Shown here: positions 1 to 5,991 of the stretch, piece by piece | How positions within the stretch are numbered: the first letter of the stretch is position 1 | Layout of the letters: every line of letters begins with the position of its first letter | Source of the DNA: Acidobacterium sp. | Lineage (GTDB): Bacteria > Acidobacteriota > Terriglobia > Terriglobales > Acidobacteriaceae | Direction of reading: 5' to 3' | Assembly (NCBI GenBank): GCA_003152595.1 | Contig: PMAM01000219.1 | Coordinates: forward strand, 1 to 13,417 | DNA: 13,417 nt | The notes under the pieces: generated by a model | What the model was told of the DNA's origin: nothing | Database searches by the model: none | What the model saw: the letters and a program-made list of their open reading frames with translations, nothing else | Position numbers and translations under genes: made by a program

Positions 1-1
1 G

Positions 2-64
2 AATTTCAACAAGCTCCTAGAGCAATTCGAGCACGAAGGAGCCCCGATGCAGAGAGCAGCGTAG
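2..64 (+). CDS. C-terminal end of an unidentified protein (partial, cut by window edge)
   Basis: Frame 2 from the left edge is open and reads NFNKLLEQFEHEGAPMQRAA followed by TAG. The composition (hydrophobic/charged alternation typical of a helix, no low-complexity signature) looks like a genuine protein end. A strong inverted repeat begins 13 bases after the stop, as expected at the end of a transcription unit. Twenty residues are too few to name a family. The other two frames are less convincing: frame 3 hits a stop within six codons, and frame 1 stays open to a TGA at 91-93. This call rests on composition and the following hairpin only. Confidence 0.35.
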   Translation, partial: NFNKLLEQFEHEGAPMQRAA

Positions 65-76
65 GTTCATTGTACG

Positions 77-109
77 AAACTGTGCCGCCATGAAAAGGCG
101 GCACAGTTT
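77..109. terminator. Strong hairpin, probable (possibly bidirectional) terminator
   Basis: A perfect 13-bp stem is formed by AAACTGTGCCGCC (77-89) and GGCGGCACAGTTT (97-109), with a seven-base loop ATGAAAA. The right arm ends in GTTT and the left arm starts with AAAC, so a short U-rich end exists in both directions, but there is no long T-tract. It sits 13 bases after the stop of the partial gene at the left edge, which suits a terminator. Confidence 0.6.
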
Positions 110-203
110 GCGTTAATGGCGCATCTGCTGCGACCATCGAAGCAAAGCACCCCAGGCCCATCCCAAGCTCCAGCCTGAGGGCCGCTTTAGTCGCCCTTTA
201 CTA

Positions 204-281
204 TCTGGATATACCCGTTTTGACTTCCACTAATTCAGGAGTACGATGAAATTATCTAGATTCTAACGATTGTCTGGATAA
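204..281. promoter_or_regulatory. Repeated TCTGGATA boxes upstream of the methyltransferase operon
   Basis: The octamer TCTGGATA occurs at 204-211 and again at 273-280. A near-complementary copy, TATCTAGA, lies at 253-260; the exact reverse complement would be TATCCAGA. The last two can pair as arms (TTATCTAGA 252-260 with TCTGGATAA 273-281). The final box ends 15 bases before the methyltransferase start codon and its GATAAC could also act as a weak -10 element. No convincing -35 is seen. These may be binding sites for a regulator of the operon, or chance AT-rich repetition; low confidence. Confidence 0.25.
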
Positions 282-295
282 CACTGCTCTGAACG

Positions 296-1531
296 ATGAC
301 TACCTCACATACGGCTCTCCGCCCGATTCATCCCTTTCCGGCCCGGATGGCGCCTTCCATAATTCAGCGGCGACTGAAATCAAAGAAGTCGCTCTGCGTT
401 GTCGATCCCATGGCGGGATCCGGAACCACCGTTGTCGCGTCACGCCTTCACGGGCACCGCGCGGTCGGATTCGATACCGATCCGCTTGCGCTGCTGATTG
501 CCAAAGCGTGGTCGTCCGATATCAATCCTGATCGCCTTCGGCTGCTGGCCAAGAACGTTCTAAATAATGCGATGCGGTACTATCGCTCGATAACCGCCGG
601 CCGGGCCTATCCGAAACACGCTGACGAGGAGACGCGTGCGTTCATCCGCTTCTGGTTTGATCCGACGAACCGACGCCAGTTGGCTGCCCTCTCGACGTCG
701 ATCTCCTCTGTGCACGATGCGGGTGCACAGGCCGTTCTGTGGTGCGCATTTTCGCGAATGATCATTACCAAAGACGCCGGCGTGTCGCTGGCAATGGACG
801 TTTCGCATAGCCGCCCACACAAAGTCTACGACATTGCCCCGGTAACCCCATTTGCGCGATTCCCGCTCGCGGTAGAGCAGATTTTACGAGCATCGCATTT
901 TTCGGAAGGAGAAAAACTCCCAAAGGCGGCCATTCGGCGCGGCGATGCGCGAAACATCCCGCTGAAGGATCGAAGTGCTGATTTGGTGATTACCTCTCCG
1001 CCTTACATAAACGCAATTGACTACCTCCGCGGCCACAAGCTGTCTCTCGTGTGGATGGGGCATCCAGTAGGCAAACTCAGGGCCCTGCGCTCGCGCAATA
1101 TAGGGTCGGAGAAGTTCCAAAGCTCCTCGGCAGATGTCGAGCGGTGGAAGGCCGCTCAGAAGGAAATCGACAATTTCGCCGCGCTTCCCATGCGCGCCCA
1201 GCGAATGCTTCTCCAATATTTCTATGATATGGATTGCGTTCTGGCCGAGATCAGTCGGATCCTGAAACGCACTGGCAAGGCCGTAGTGGTGGTTGGAAAC
1301 TCAACGATCAGCGGGATCTTCATCCACAATTCGAAGATACTCACGCGCATCGCTCGGAAAAACGGTCTCCATCTCGTATCGGCGCGCAGGCGCGAACTCA
1401 AGGAGAACCGCCGATACCTTCCGCCTCCGGCACGACACAGCTCCGGGCCGGCGATGCAGTCGCGGATGAATGAAGAGGTAATCCTAATCTTTGAGAAGAG
1501 GCCTTCCGTCGCGAGGGGTGGGCGTCGATGA
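296..1531 (+). CDS. SAM-dependent DNA methyltransferase (N4-cytosine/N6-adenine amino-methyltransferase type)
   Basis: This 411-residue protein should transfer a methyl group from SAM to an exocyclic amino group in DNA. Visible motifs are HPFPARMAP (residues 12-20, motif X-like), VDPMAGSGTT (36-45, motif I, SAM binding), GFDTDP (58-63, motif II-like) and the catalytic TSPPY (233-237, motif IV), which is followed by INAIDYLRGHKLSLVWMG. The SAM motif precedes the catalytic motif with about 190 residues between them. That spacer is a plausible target-recognition region, giving an alpha-like order. The start is fixed by an in-frame TGA at 290-292, directly before the ATG. No Shine-Dalgarno sequence is evident. 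The stop overlaps the next start as ATGA, so the Z1 protein is probably translated by coupling. In this context the enzyme would mark self DNA for the Z1 protein. Target sequence and base cannot be read from the sequence. Confidence 0.88.
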   Translation: MTTSHTALRPIHPFPARMAPSIIQRRLKSKKSLCVVDPMAGSGTTVVASRLHGHRAVGFDTDPLALLIAKAWSSDINPDRLRLLAKNVLNNAMRYYRSITAGRAYPKHADEETRAFIRFWFDPTNRRQLAALSTSISSVHDAGAQAVLWCAFSRMIITKDAGVSLAMDVSHSRPHKVYDIAPVTPFARFPLAVEQILRASHFSEGEKLPKAAIRRGDARNIPLKDRSADLVITSPPYINAIDYLRGHKLSLVWMGHPVGKLRALRSRNIGSEKFQSSSADVERWKAAQKEIDNFAALPMRAQRMLLQYFYDMDCVLAEISRILKRTGKAVVVVGNSTISGIFIHNSKILTRIARKNGLHLVSARRRELKENRRYLPPPARHSSGPAMQSRMNEEVILIFEKRPSVARGGRR

Positions 1532-3417
1532 AATCACAACACAGCCACGTCATGGAATTCGATCTCGACAGTCTCAAGCGGGAAGCGGAGGTGGGCAACC
1601 GCTACGAAAAGCGCCTTGCGATTTTGGTGGGCCAAGGCCAAGAGGTTGATCGGATCAAGGCCGTGGTAAGCACGGCAATCGACAATATTCACATCGGCCA
1701 GAAATCCTTTGTCATCTATGGCGAGCCGCAAAGCGGGAAAACCGAAATGATGATCGCCCTCACCGCGAAGCTGTTGGATGAGGGGCACAAGATAATAGCT
1801 GTGCTATTAAACGACAGCGTCCAGCTCCTCGGGCAGAACCTTGAGCGATTCCAGCGGTCGGGCCTTTCGCCATCGCCCAAAAAGTTCAGTGAGGTATTGC
1901 ATCCGGAAGTTGTCATCGGAGATCGCCAGTGGGTGATCTTCTGCAAGAAGAATTCGAAGGATTTACAGAAACTGATCCAAAAGATTGAGGGCCATCCGGA
2001 CCGCGTGGTTTTGGACGACGAGGCTGATTACGCGACCCCCAACTCCAAGATCAACCAGCAGGAGAAGAGCAAGATCAACGAGCTTACGGAGCGGCTCATC
2101 GGGCCGAAGGGCATTTACATAGGGGTCACCGCAACGCCCGCGCGATTGGACCTCAACCGCACTCACCAGAATCAGAATGAGTATTGGGTCGATTTTCTGC
2201 CCCATTCAAATTACGTGGGGCAGGATGTGTTCTTCCCGGTTAATTTGGACCACCTTCAATTTCACCTTTCCTTCCTCCCTGATGCAGGCGATATCCCACG
2301 CTACCTTCGCGAAGCACTCTTCCGCTTCTTGATTCGCGTCGCCTACCTCAACACGCAGGTTAACGCGCAGGAAAAGAACTACTCTCTCCTGATTCATACG
2401 AGCGGCCGCAAAGACGATCACATGGCCGATTTCAAGCAGGTCGTAAAGCTCTTTGAAGCCCTGCGCGACGACAAGCACAAAAATTACAAGCCGTACTACG
2501 AAACGCTCTTCAAGCTCAGCACCGAACTCTATGGCGACAAAGCCAACGAGATCATCAAGTACATTCTCGCGAACTGCGACCGCAATAATGTGGTCGTCAT
2601 GAACAGCGATAAAGAGGTGAATGCTGCCGAGAACAGGACCGGTACGAACCCATCAGCGCCGTTCACGGTGGTTATCGGTGGCAATATCGTGTCGCGCGGC
2701 GTCACGTTCGAGAACCTCTTGTCCATGTTCTTTACCCGCGACGTTAAACACAAGCTGCAACAGGACACCTATATCCAGCGTGCGCGGATGTTCGGATCAC
2801 GGAAGGTTTACCTTCAGTATTTCGAACTCACGATACCGAGGGGCCTATATCTGGACTGGCAACGCTGCTTTATTTTCCACAGGCTCTCACTTGAGGCACG
2901 GAAGCAAGACAACCGGTCTCCCGTTTGGCTGGACGGGGAGCGAATCACCGCGGCGGCGAGTTCGAGCATCGACAAGACCAACATTCTCGTCGATAAGGGA
3001 GAGATGAGTTTCGATCTGTTTCCCTACGATGCCGCTGGCATAAACGAGATCCTCGGCCGCAAATCTACGCCCCTTCAGAAGGTTAAAGCTCTTTCCGAGC
3101 TTTTTGGCACACAGTGCCTTCCGGATTACCTGATCAACTACATGGAGAATTTCCGCCCTGCGGGCGATGGATCCATCGCAGTCCACGGCCCTCGGTCAAT
3201 TGCCGGCTACGCAGACAAACCGGGCGAAATCGACAAGACCACCATCACCCGTACGAAGGGATTCATCGGCGAACCTCAGCTCGAAAAAGGCAAGTATCCG
3301 AACGCTATTCATCATATAAATATTTTCTACAATGACCAGAACCCGAACCGAGCGAGAGTTTTCTACAAGTACGAGGGAAATATCCGTTTTCTGAAAACGC
3401 CTAAGAACCATGATTAG
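1528..3417 (+). CDS. Z1 domain-containing superfamily 2 helicase-like ATPase
   Basis: This 629-residue protein carries a full set of SF2 helicase/translocase motifs: Walker A GEPQSGKT (65-72), Walker B LDDEAD (162-167), VTATP (200-204), a motif V-like GGNIVSRGVTFENL (384-397) and a motif VI-like QDTYIQRARMFGSR (412-425). The middle and C-terminal helicase lobe matches the Z1 family (about 225-455), known from restriction-modification-like conflict operons that pair it with a DNA methyltransferase. It presumably uses ATP to move along or remodel invading DNA. No separate nuclease motif is obvious in the C-terminal 170 residues. The ATG overlaps the methyltransferase stop, with a purine-rich GAGGGGTGGG upstream. 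Its own stop lies inside the start of the next gene (8-bp overlap), so the three genes form one coupled operon. Family assignment is confident; biochemical activity is inferred. Confidence 0.88.
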   Translation: MKSQHSHVMEFDLDSLKREAEVGNRYEKRLAILVGQGQEVDRIKAVVSTAIDNIHIGQKSFVIYGEPQSGKTEMMIALTAKLLDEGHKIIAVLLNDSVQLLGQNLERFQRSGLSPSPKKFSEVLHPEVVIGDRQWVIFCKKNSKDLQKLIQKIEGHPDRVVLDDEADYATPNSKINQQEKSKINELTERLIGPKGIYIGVTATPARLDLNRTHQNQNEYWVDFLPHSNYVGQDVFFPVNLDHLQFHLSFLPDAGDIPRYLREALFRFLIRVAYLNTQVNAQEKNYSLLIHTSGRKDDHMADFKQVVKLFEALRDDKHKNYKPYYETLFKLSTELYGDKANEIIKYILANCDRNNVVVMNSDKEVNAAENRTGTNPSAPFTVVIGGNIVSRGVTFENLLSMFFTRDVKHKLQQDTYIQRARMFGSRKVYLQYFELTIPRGLYLDWQRCFIFHRLSLEARKQDNRSPVWLDGERITAAASSSIDKTNILVDKGEMSFDLFPYDAAGINEILGRKSTPLQKVKALSELFGTQCLPDYLINYMENFRPAGDGSIAVHGPRSIAGYADKPGEIDKTTITRTKGFIGEPQLEKGKYPNAIHHINIFYNDQNPNRARVFYKYEGNIRFLKTPKNHD

Positions 3418-3871
3418 CGAGTTCGAATTCTTCCACGGTGCGGTATTTGCCCGGATATTGCATTCAGGTCAGCAGGTGCTCTCGATCAAGCCCTACTCGG
3501 AGGCTGACAATGCCGCTTACGTGGTGAATGACAGCAAGGCCGTCTACATAAAATATTCAACTAAAAGACTTTCACCGTGGCGCTTTTCGTTCCAGCCTCG
3601 GCATCATGACATGATCGTCCAGATGAAAGAAGACATGGGCGAGGTATTCATCTGCCTCGTTTGTAACAACGACGGCGTCGTTGTGTTGACCTTCGATGAA
3701 TTTCAAAATGTTGTGAATGCCGACGGCGGGGCAGGTGATTGGTTAAGCGCTGCGCGGAACAAGCGGCAAATGTACTTGGTGAAGGGGCCTCTCGGAAGGC
3801 TAACCTTCAAAGTCGGCAAAGATGATTTTGCGGGCAAGCTCTTTTCGGTTTCCGAGACTCCAATACTTTGA
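3410..3871 (+). CDS. Unrecognised 153-residue protein coupled to the Z1/methyltransferase operon
   Basis: I do not recognise a named family. The ATG lies within the last codons of the Z1 gene (8-bp overlap), which is strong evidence that it is real and co-translated. The protein looks like a compact alpha/beta fold without membrane segments or signal peptide. It has a central strand AVYIKYSTKRLSPWRFSF (44-61), then HHDMIVQMKEDMGEVFICLVCNNDGVVVLT (65-94) and a C-terminal strand pair around MYLVKGPLGRLTFKVG (121-136). The segment around D41, then YIKYS, then the hydrophobic strand FICLVC faintly resembles a PD-(D/E)xK core, but the acidic pair is not convincing. It could be the missing nuclease, a specificity subunit or an accessory factor. 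A nuclease-bearing gene is normal in Z1 systems and no other candidate sits in this operon. Function remains unknown. Confidence 0.8.
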   Translation: MISEFEFFHGAVFARILHSGQQVLSIKPYSEADNAAYVVNDSKAVYIKYSTKRLSPWRFSFQPRHHDMIVQMKEDMGEVFICLVCNNDGVVVLTFDEFQNVVNADGGAGDWLSAARNKRQMYLVKGPLGRLTFKVGKDDFAGKLFSVSETPIL

Positions 3872-3886
3872 CAGCCTTTATGAATA

Positions 3887-3903
3887 GGCGATTCCGAATC
3901 GCC
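3887..3903. terminator. Short hairpin after the three-gene operon
   Basis: GGCGATT (3887-3893) and AATCGCC (3897-3903) form a perfect seven-base stem with a CCG loop, 15 bases after the operon stop. No T-tract follows, so it may be a weak or factor-dependent terminator or simply an RNA-stabilising hairpin. Beyond it, 3904-3971 holds nothing I can identify. Confidence 0.3.
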
Positions 3904-3971
3904 CAAGGTTAACGCAAGGCCGGCGAACCCTCTCCCCACGCAAATCGTGCCACCTTTTATTCCTCCGTCCA

Positions 3972-4170
3972 CACGAGGCACTTTATGTAAACGGTGTGCT
4001 CGTTGCCACTTCGAGTCAATCGTCTGTTACTTGGGACCCCTCAAACAATAGTTACATTGGAGCATGGAAATCAACACAGCTTTTCTCCGCACTCATCGAC
4101 GACAGTCCGCGTATACAATCGCGCGCTTTCCGCGGCAGAGGTTACGGCCCTCTACAACGCAGAGCACTGA
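3972..4170 (+). pseudogene. Truncated, frameshifted 3' remnant of a LamG-domain (pilin-like) gene
   Basis: From 3981 the frame reads LYVNGVLVATSSQ and then YIGAWKSTQLFSALIDD, a typical end of a LamG/concanavalin-like domain. One extra A at 4104 then shifts the frame. Removing it restores DVRVYNRALSAAEVTALYNAEH and a TGA at 4168-4170. This matches the end of the intact gene at 8897, DVRIYNRALSSAEVMALYNAER. Similarity disappears upstream of about 3972, where the frame contains no LamG or pilin sequence and meets a TAG at 3885. Only about the last 60 residues survive, without promoter or start. It is therefore a dead fragment of a paralogous gene, not a duplicate of the intact one (the DNA is clearly diverged). 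It lies directly downstream of the Z1 operon and probably marks where foreign DNA joined host DNA. Confidence 0.75.
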
Positions 4171-4213
4171 GATCGATCTCAACAGGTTGGCAGCAGCCCC
4201 CTCCGCCGGAAAA

Positions 4214-4471
4214 CTATTTATTGGCCTTTTTCTGTGCCGCCCAACGCCGACGCTGAGCGTCACCAATGCGTTTCCGGGCCGCAGCGCTTAGCGCGCGCCG
4301 CTTGCGAGCGGGCCTAGACGATCCGCCGCGATGATTGGTGAGAAGATTCCTTACCTCCGTGAGGCGGGCAATTTCCTTATCAATCTCCGAAATGAGAAGC
4401 GCTAGTTTCCATGATTCCTCGCTGGGGATGTATTCTTGGAAGCTTTGTTGTACTTCCCGTAAACTCGTCAC
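4214..4471 (-). CDS. Small basic hypothetical protein (85 residues)
   Basis: The predicted protein has an amphipathic helical first half, KLALLISEIDKEIARLTEVRNLL (22-44), probably a short coiled coil. The second half is very basic: RPARKRRALSAAARKRIGDAQRRRWAAQKK (53-82). Tails of the type RRxLSxxARxRIxxAQxxRWA recur in small bacterial proteins of unknown role and suggest nucleic-acid binding. The start used is GTG at 4471; no ATG lies upstream in frame before the hairpin at 4505-4582, and no ribosome site is visible. It is downstream of, and in the same direction as, the RuvC-like gene, separated by 86 bases that include most of a large hairpin, so co-transcription is uncertain. No function can be assigned. 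Confidence 0.6.
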   Translation of the reverse strand: MTSLREVQQSFQEYIPSEESWKLALLISEIDKEIARLTEVRNLLTNHRGGSSRPARKRRALSAAARKRIGDAQRRRWAAQKKANK

Positions 4472-4504
4472 TGCTAATGGTAGATCATGGCGGTTGAAAG
4501 ATGA

Positions 4505-4582
4505 AGTCCTTTCGGCGCTTCCTCTTGGATTGACGGACCGTGATTACGGTCTATACGTCAACGAGGAGGCGCCGAAAGGACT
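4505..4582. repeat. 78-nt imperfect inverted repeat (cruciform-capable hairpin) at the end of the RuvC-like gene
   Basis: The arms are AGTCCTTTCGGCGCTTCCTC (4505-4524) and GAGGAGGCGCCGAAAGGACT (4563-4582), which are 20-bp reverse complements with one mismatch. Inside the loop are two further nested stems: TGACG (4531-4535) with CGTCA (4556-4560), and GACCGT (4536-4541) with ACGGTC (4546-4551) around a GATT tetraloop. The right arm encodes the last codons of the RuvC-like protein, and its stop codon lies in the loop. It could terminate transcription, although no T-tract follows on either strand. It could also be a small mobile palindromic repeat or a structured DNA target. Confidence 0.75.
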
Positions 4583-5088
4583 CTATCGTTCTCATTGTCA
4601 GCCGCGGCCTTGTGTGTGAAATAGGCGATCCCAAGCGCAGCTGCGTCGAAAATGCTCATGGAGTATTTCTCGGCTTCCCACACTTTTCGCCTGGGCCCCA
4701 AGCGGGGCGAAAGTTCCGGGAAGCACCCGGCGATGCTGGAGGCGATTTGATACTTGTTATCATGCTCATCTGCAAACGCTCGTCGCACCAAATCGACCGA
4801 AATCTGTCGCACCGGAATACGACGGCGCTTCGTCAAATCCAAAATCCCGCGAGCCGGTGCCGTGAGTATTGCCACCCTCGGCTCTTTGATTACAACAACG
4901 TCCGGTCCGTACCGATCCAGCAGGGATGCCAGTTTCACATCCAGAGGCACCTTCACAGCATTCACGCCATGCCGAAAGCTCCTTATTCCCCAATCAAGCA
5001 GCTCATCCGGTCCCTCAAACACGGCATACCCGAAGCTGAGGGGGTGAAGATCGAGCGCGATTACTCTCTCTGGCGCAGTTGCGTTCAT
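4558..5088 (-). CDS. RuvC-like RNase H-fold nuclease (Holliday-junction-resolvase-like)
   Basis: The 176-residue protein begins MNATAPERVIALDLHPLSFG. It shows the RuvC-type acidic positions: D13 in the first strand (ALDLHP), E69 in VVVIKEPR, and D148 in the final helix FDAAALGIAYF, which parallels the DALA-type helix of RuvC. Its length is close to that of RuvC itself. The frame stays open further upstream, but that stretch overlaps the regulator gene. The ATG at 5088, four bases after the regulator stop, is the sensible start. The tight spacing makes a two-gene operon with the XRE regulator. The likely role is metal-dependent cleavage of a branched or specific DNA structure. A housekeeping RuvC would normally sit with ruvA/ruvB, so this is probably an accessory paralog. 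The C-terminus runs into a large inverted repeat. Confidence 0.7.
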   Translation of the reverse strand: MNATAPERVIALDLHPLSFGYAVFEGPDELLDWGIRSFRHGVNAVKVPLDVKLASLLDRYGPDVVVIKEPRVAILTAPARGILDLTKRRRIPVRQISVDLVRRAFADEHDNKYQIASSIAGCFPELSPRLGPRRKVWEAEKYSMSIFDAAALGIAYFTHKAAADNENDRVLSAPPR

Positions 5089-5092
5089 TGGT

Positions 5093-5455
5093 TCAGTGTT
5101 CGTTGCGTTGCGCGCGACCGTGATGATCGTCAATCCATCGCAATTGCCTGGACGCCAAAGCAGGCATTCGACCGGATGGTCTATGCCCCTGTTCGATCTC
5201 GGAGCGCAACACAGTGATTCGTTCCGCGATCTCTTTCTGCAACTCACGGTGTGTGCCGCTGAACAAGGTGGCAAGGGAAACGTCAAGAATGATTGAAAGC
5301 GCGAGAGCGGTGCGAAGCGGGGGAAGCCGGCGGCCTTGCTCATATCGGCATACCTTCGCCCGATCCTTACATCCCAACAAAAAGGCTACGTCTTGTTGAC
5401 GGAGGCTTGATCGTCTCCTGTGCGTCCGGACATAGTTGTGGGGCCTTGAAGACAT
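5093..5455 (-). CDS. XRE-family helix-turn-helix transcriptional regulator
   Basis: The 120-residue protein has a Cro/C1-type helix-turn-helix at about residues 8-68. The first helix is YVRTHRRRSSLRQQDVAFLLG, followed by a recognition region RAKVCRYEQGRRLPPLRTAL and a closing helix ALSIILDVSLATLF. The C-terminal 50 residues are charged and helical, perhaps for dimerisation. It starts at ATG 5455 and is the first gene of a minus-strand pair with the RuvC-like nuclease. A perfect palindrome lies 50-71 bases upstream and overlaps a -10-like TAGAAT. Autoregulation of this operon is therefore the simplest reading. It could alternatively be the antitoxin-like partner of the downstream protein, but no toxin family is recognised. 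Confidence 0.78.
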   Translation of the reverse strand: MSSRPHNYVRTHRRRSSLRQQDVAFLLGCKDRAKVCRYEQGRRLPPLRTALALSIILDVSLATLFSGTHRELQKEIAERITVLRSEIEQGHRPSGRMPALASRQLRWIDDHHGRAQRNEH

Positions 5456-5504
5456 GTGAGTGGCGCAAATGAATTAACACCGCGACTAGATGTCTCTCAG
5501 CGTA

Positions 5505-5526
5505 TTCTAAAACCGCCGTTTTAGAA
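5505..5526 (-). promoter_or_regulatory. Palindromic operator candidate upstream of the XRE regulator
   Basis: TTCTAAAAC (5505-5513) and GTTTTAGAA (5518-5526) are perfect 9-bp inverted arms around CGCC. On the minus strand the arm near the gene contains TAGAAT (5509-5504), a good -10 match, placed about 50 bases before the regulator ATG. A -35 is not evident. A palindrome covering the -10 upstream of a helix-turn-helix gene is the classical layout for autorepression; binding itself is inferred. Confidence 0.45.
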
Positions 5527-5534
5527 GACGGGAG

Positions 5535-5737
5535 GAGTTGCCGCAAGCGACAACAAACAGATGCCCAGCAATCAACAACGGCGCTTGTAGCAACGCTGTG
5601 TCTACCTCTTAAATGTGCGGCTTTGCCCCTTTTCTTAAACTACTGTTCTGCGTACTTGTCAAGGGCGATGGAAACCGAGGCGGGTTTTGATCTTTCGACG
5701 CGTCGGGTTCTCGGTTTGTTGCCGCTTGCGGCAACTC
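5535..5737. repeat. Pair of 24-bp inverted repeats with palindromic cores between the divergent units
   Basis: Positions 5535-5558 and the reverse complement of 5714-5737 match at 23 of 24 bases. Each contains an 18-bp (near-)palindrome, GTTGCCGC-AA-GCGACAAC at 5537-5554 and GTTGCCGC-TT-GCGGCAAC at 5718-5735. The match continues beyond the palindrome (GA on one side, AAAC on the other), so they are true copies and not just two unrelated palindromes. The 155 bases between them contain no convincing gene. They lie between the XRE/RuvC-like operon and the recombinase operon and may be recombination sites or regulator sites. The right copy, followed by T6 at 5746-5751, could instead be a terminator. 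Confidence 0.6.
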
Positions 5738-5781
5738 AGCCGCTCTTTTTTGCGAACCATCGCGGACATACCCTGTGTCCG

Positions 5782-5991
5782 ATGGACGCGAACCGCTTGC
5801 GGGCAATTTACCCAACCCTGACCGACGAAGAACTCAAAGAGGCAGACGAGAATCTCCGGCGCTACTTCGCGTGTGCGTTGCAGATCGTGAGCGAAGCGCA
5901 TCCCGGACCCGTTGACAGTTCCGAAGGCCTGGGTACGATAAAGGAAAGGTCGAATAGTTCATTGAATAACATTCCGTGTGAGCATGGGTAA
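5782..5991 (+). CDS. Small helical protein upstream of the serine recombinase (69 residues)
   Basis: From ATG 5782 the protein reads MDANRLRAIYPTLTDEELKEADENLRRYFACALQIV and then a less ordered tail. The first 40 residues form a typical pair of helices of the form YPxLTxEELxEAxENLxRYxxxAL, which I recognise as a recurrent small protein next to large serine recombinases. Its function is unknown; an accessory or directionality role is a guess. An open frame extends upstream to 5623, but that stretch includes the right copy of the 24-bp repeat and has poor protein character, so the internal ATG is preferred. The stop overlaps the recombinase start region, indicating coupling. No ribosome site is visible. 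Confidence 0.6.
   Translation: MDANRLRAIYPTLTDEELKEADENLRRYFACALQIVSEAHPGPVDSSEGLGTIKERSNSSLNNIPCEHG

Noticed and set aside
1528..3417. Recoded-stop genetic code (TGA as an amino acid)
   Set aside because: Several genes end naturally at TGA (methyltransferase, regulator, TrlF) and no gene reads through one, so the standard code fits.
3972..4170. LamG remnant as a recent duplicate of 7641-8897
   Set aside because: The sequences share protein motifs but the DNA is clearly diverged and has an indel, so it is a paralogous remnant and not a direct-repeat copy.
4540..5217. Plus-strand 225-codon open frame
   Set aside because: It is antisense to the RuvC-like and XRE genes, has an unnatural composition rich in Arg, Ser and His, and contains no recognisable motif.
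5089..5343. N-terminal extension of the RuvC-like frame to 5343
   Set aside because: It overlaps the XRE gene in another frame, is Arg/Ser/Cys-rich and has no domain; the ATG at 5088 begins directly before the first RuvC-like strand.
5623..5781. Upstream extension of the 69-residue gene
   Set aside because: It covers the 24-bp repeat and lacks protein-like character; the internal ATG begins at the conserved helical part.
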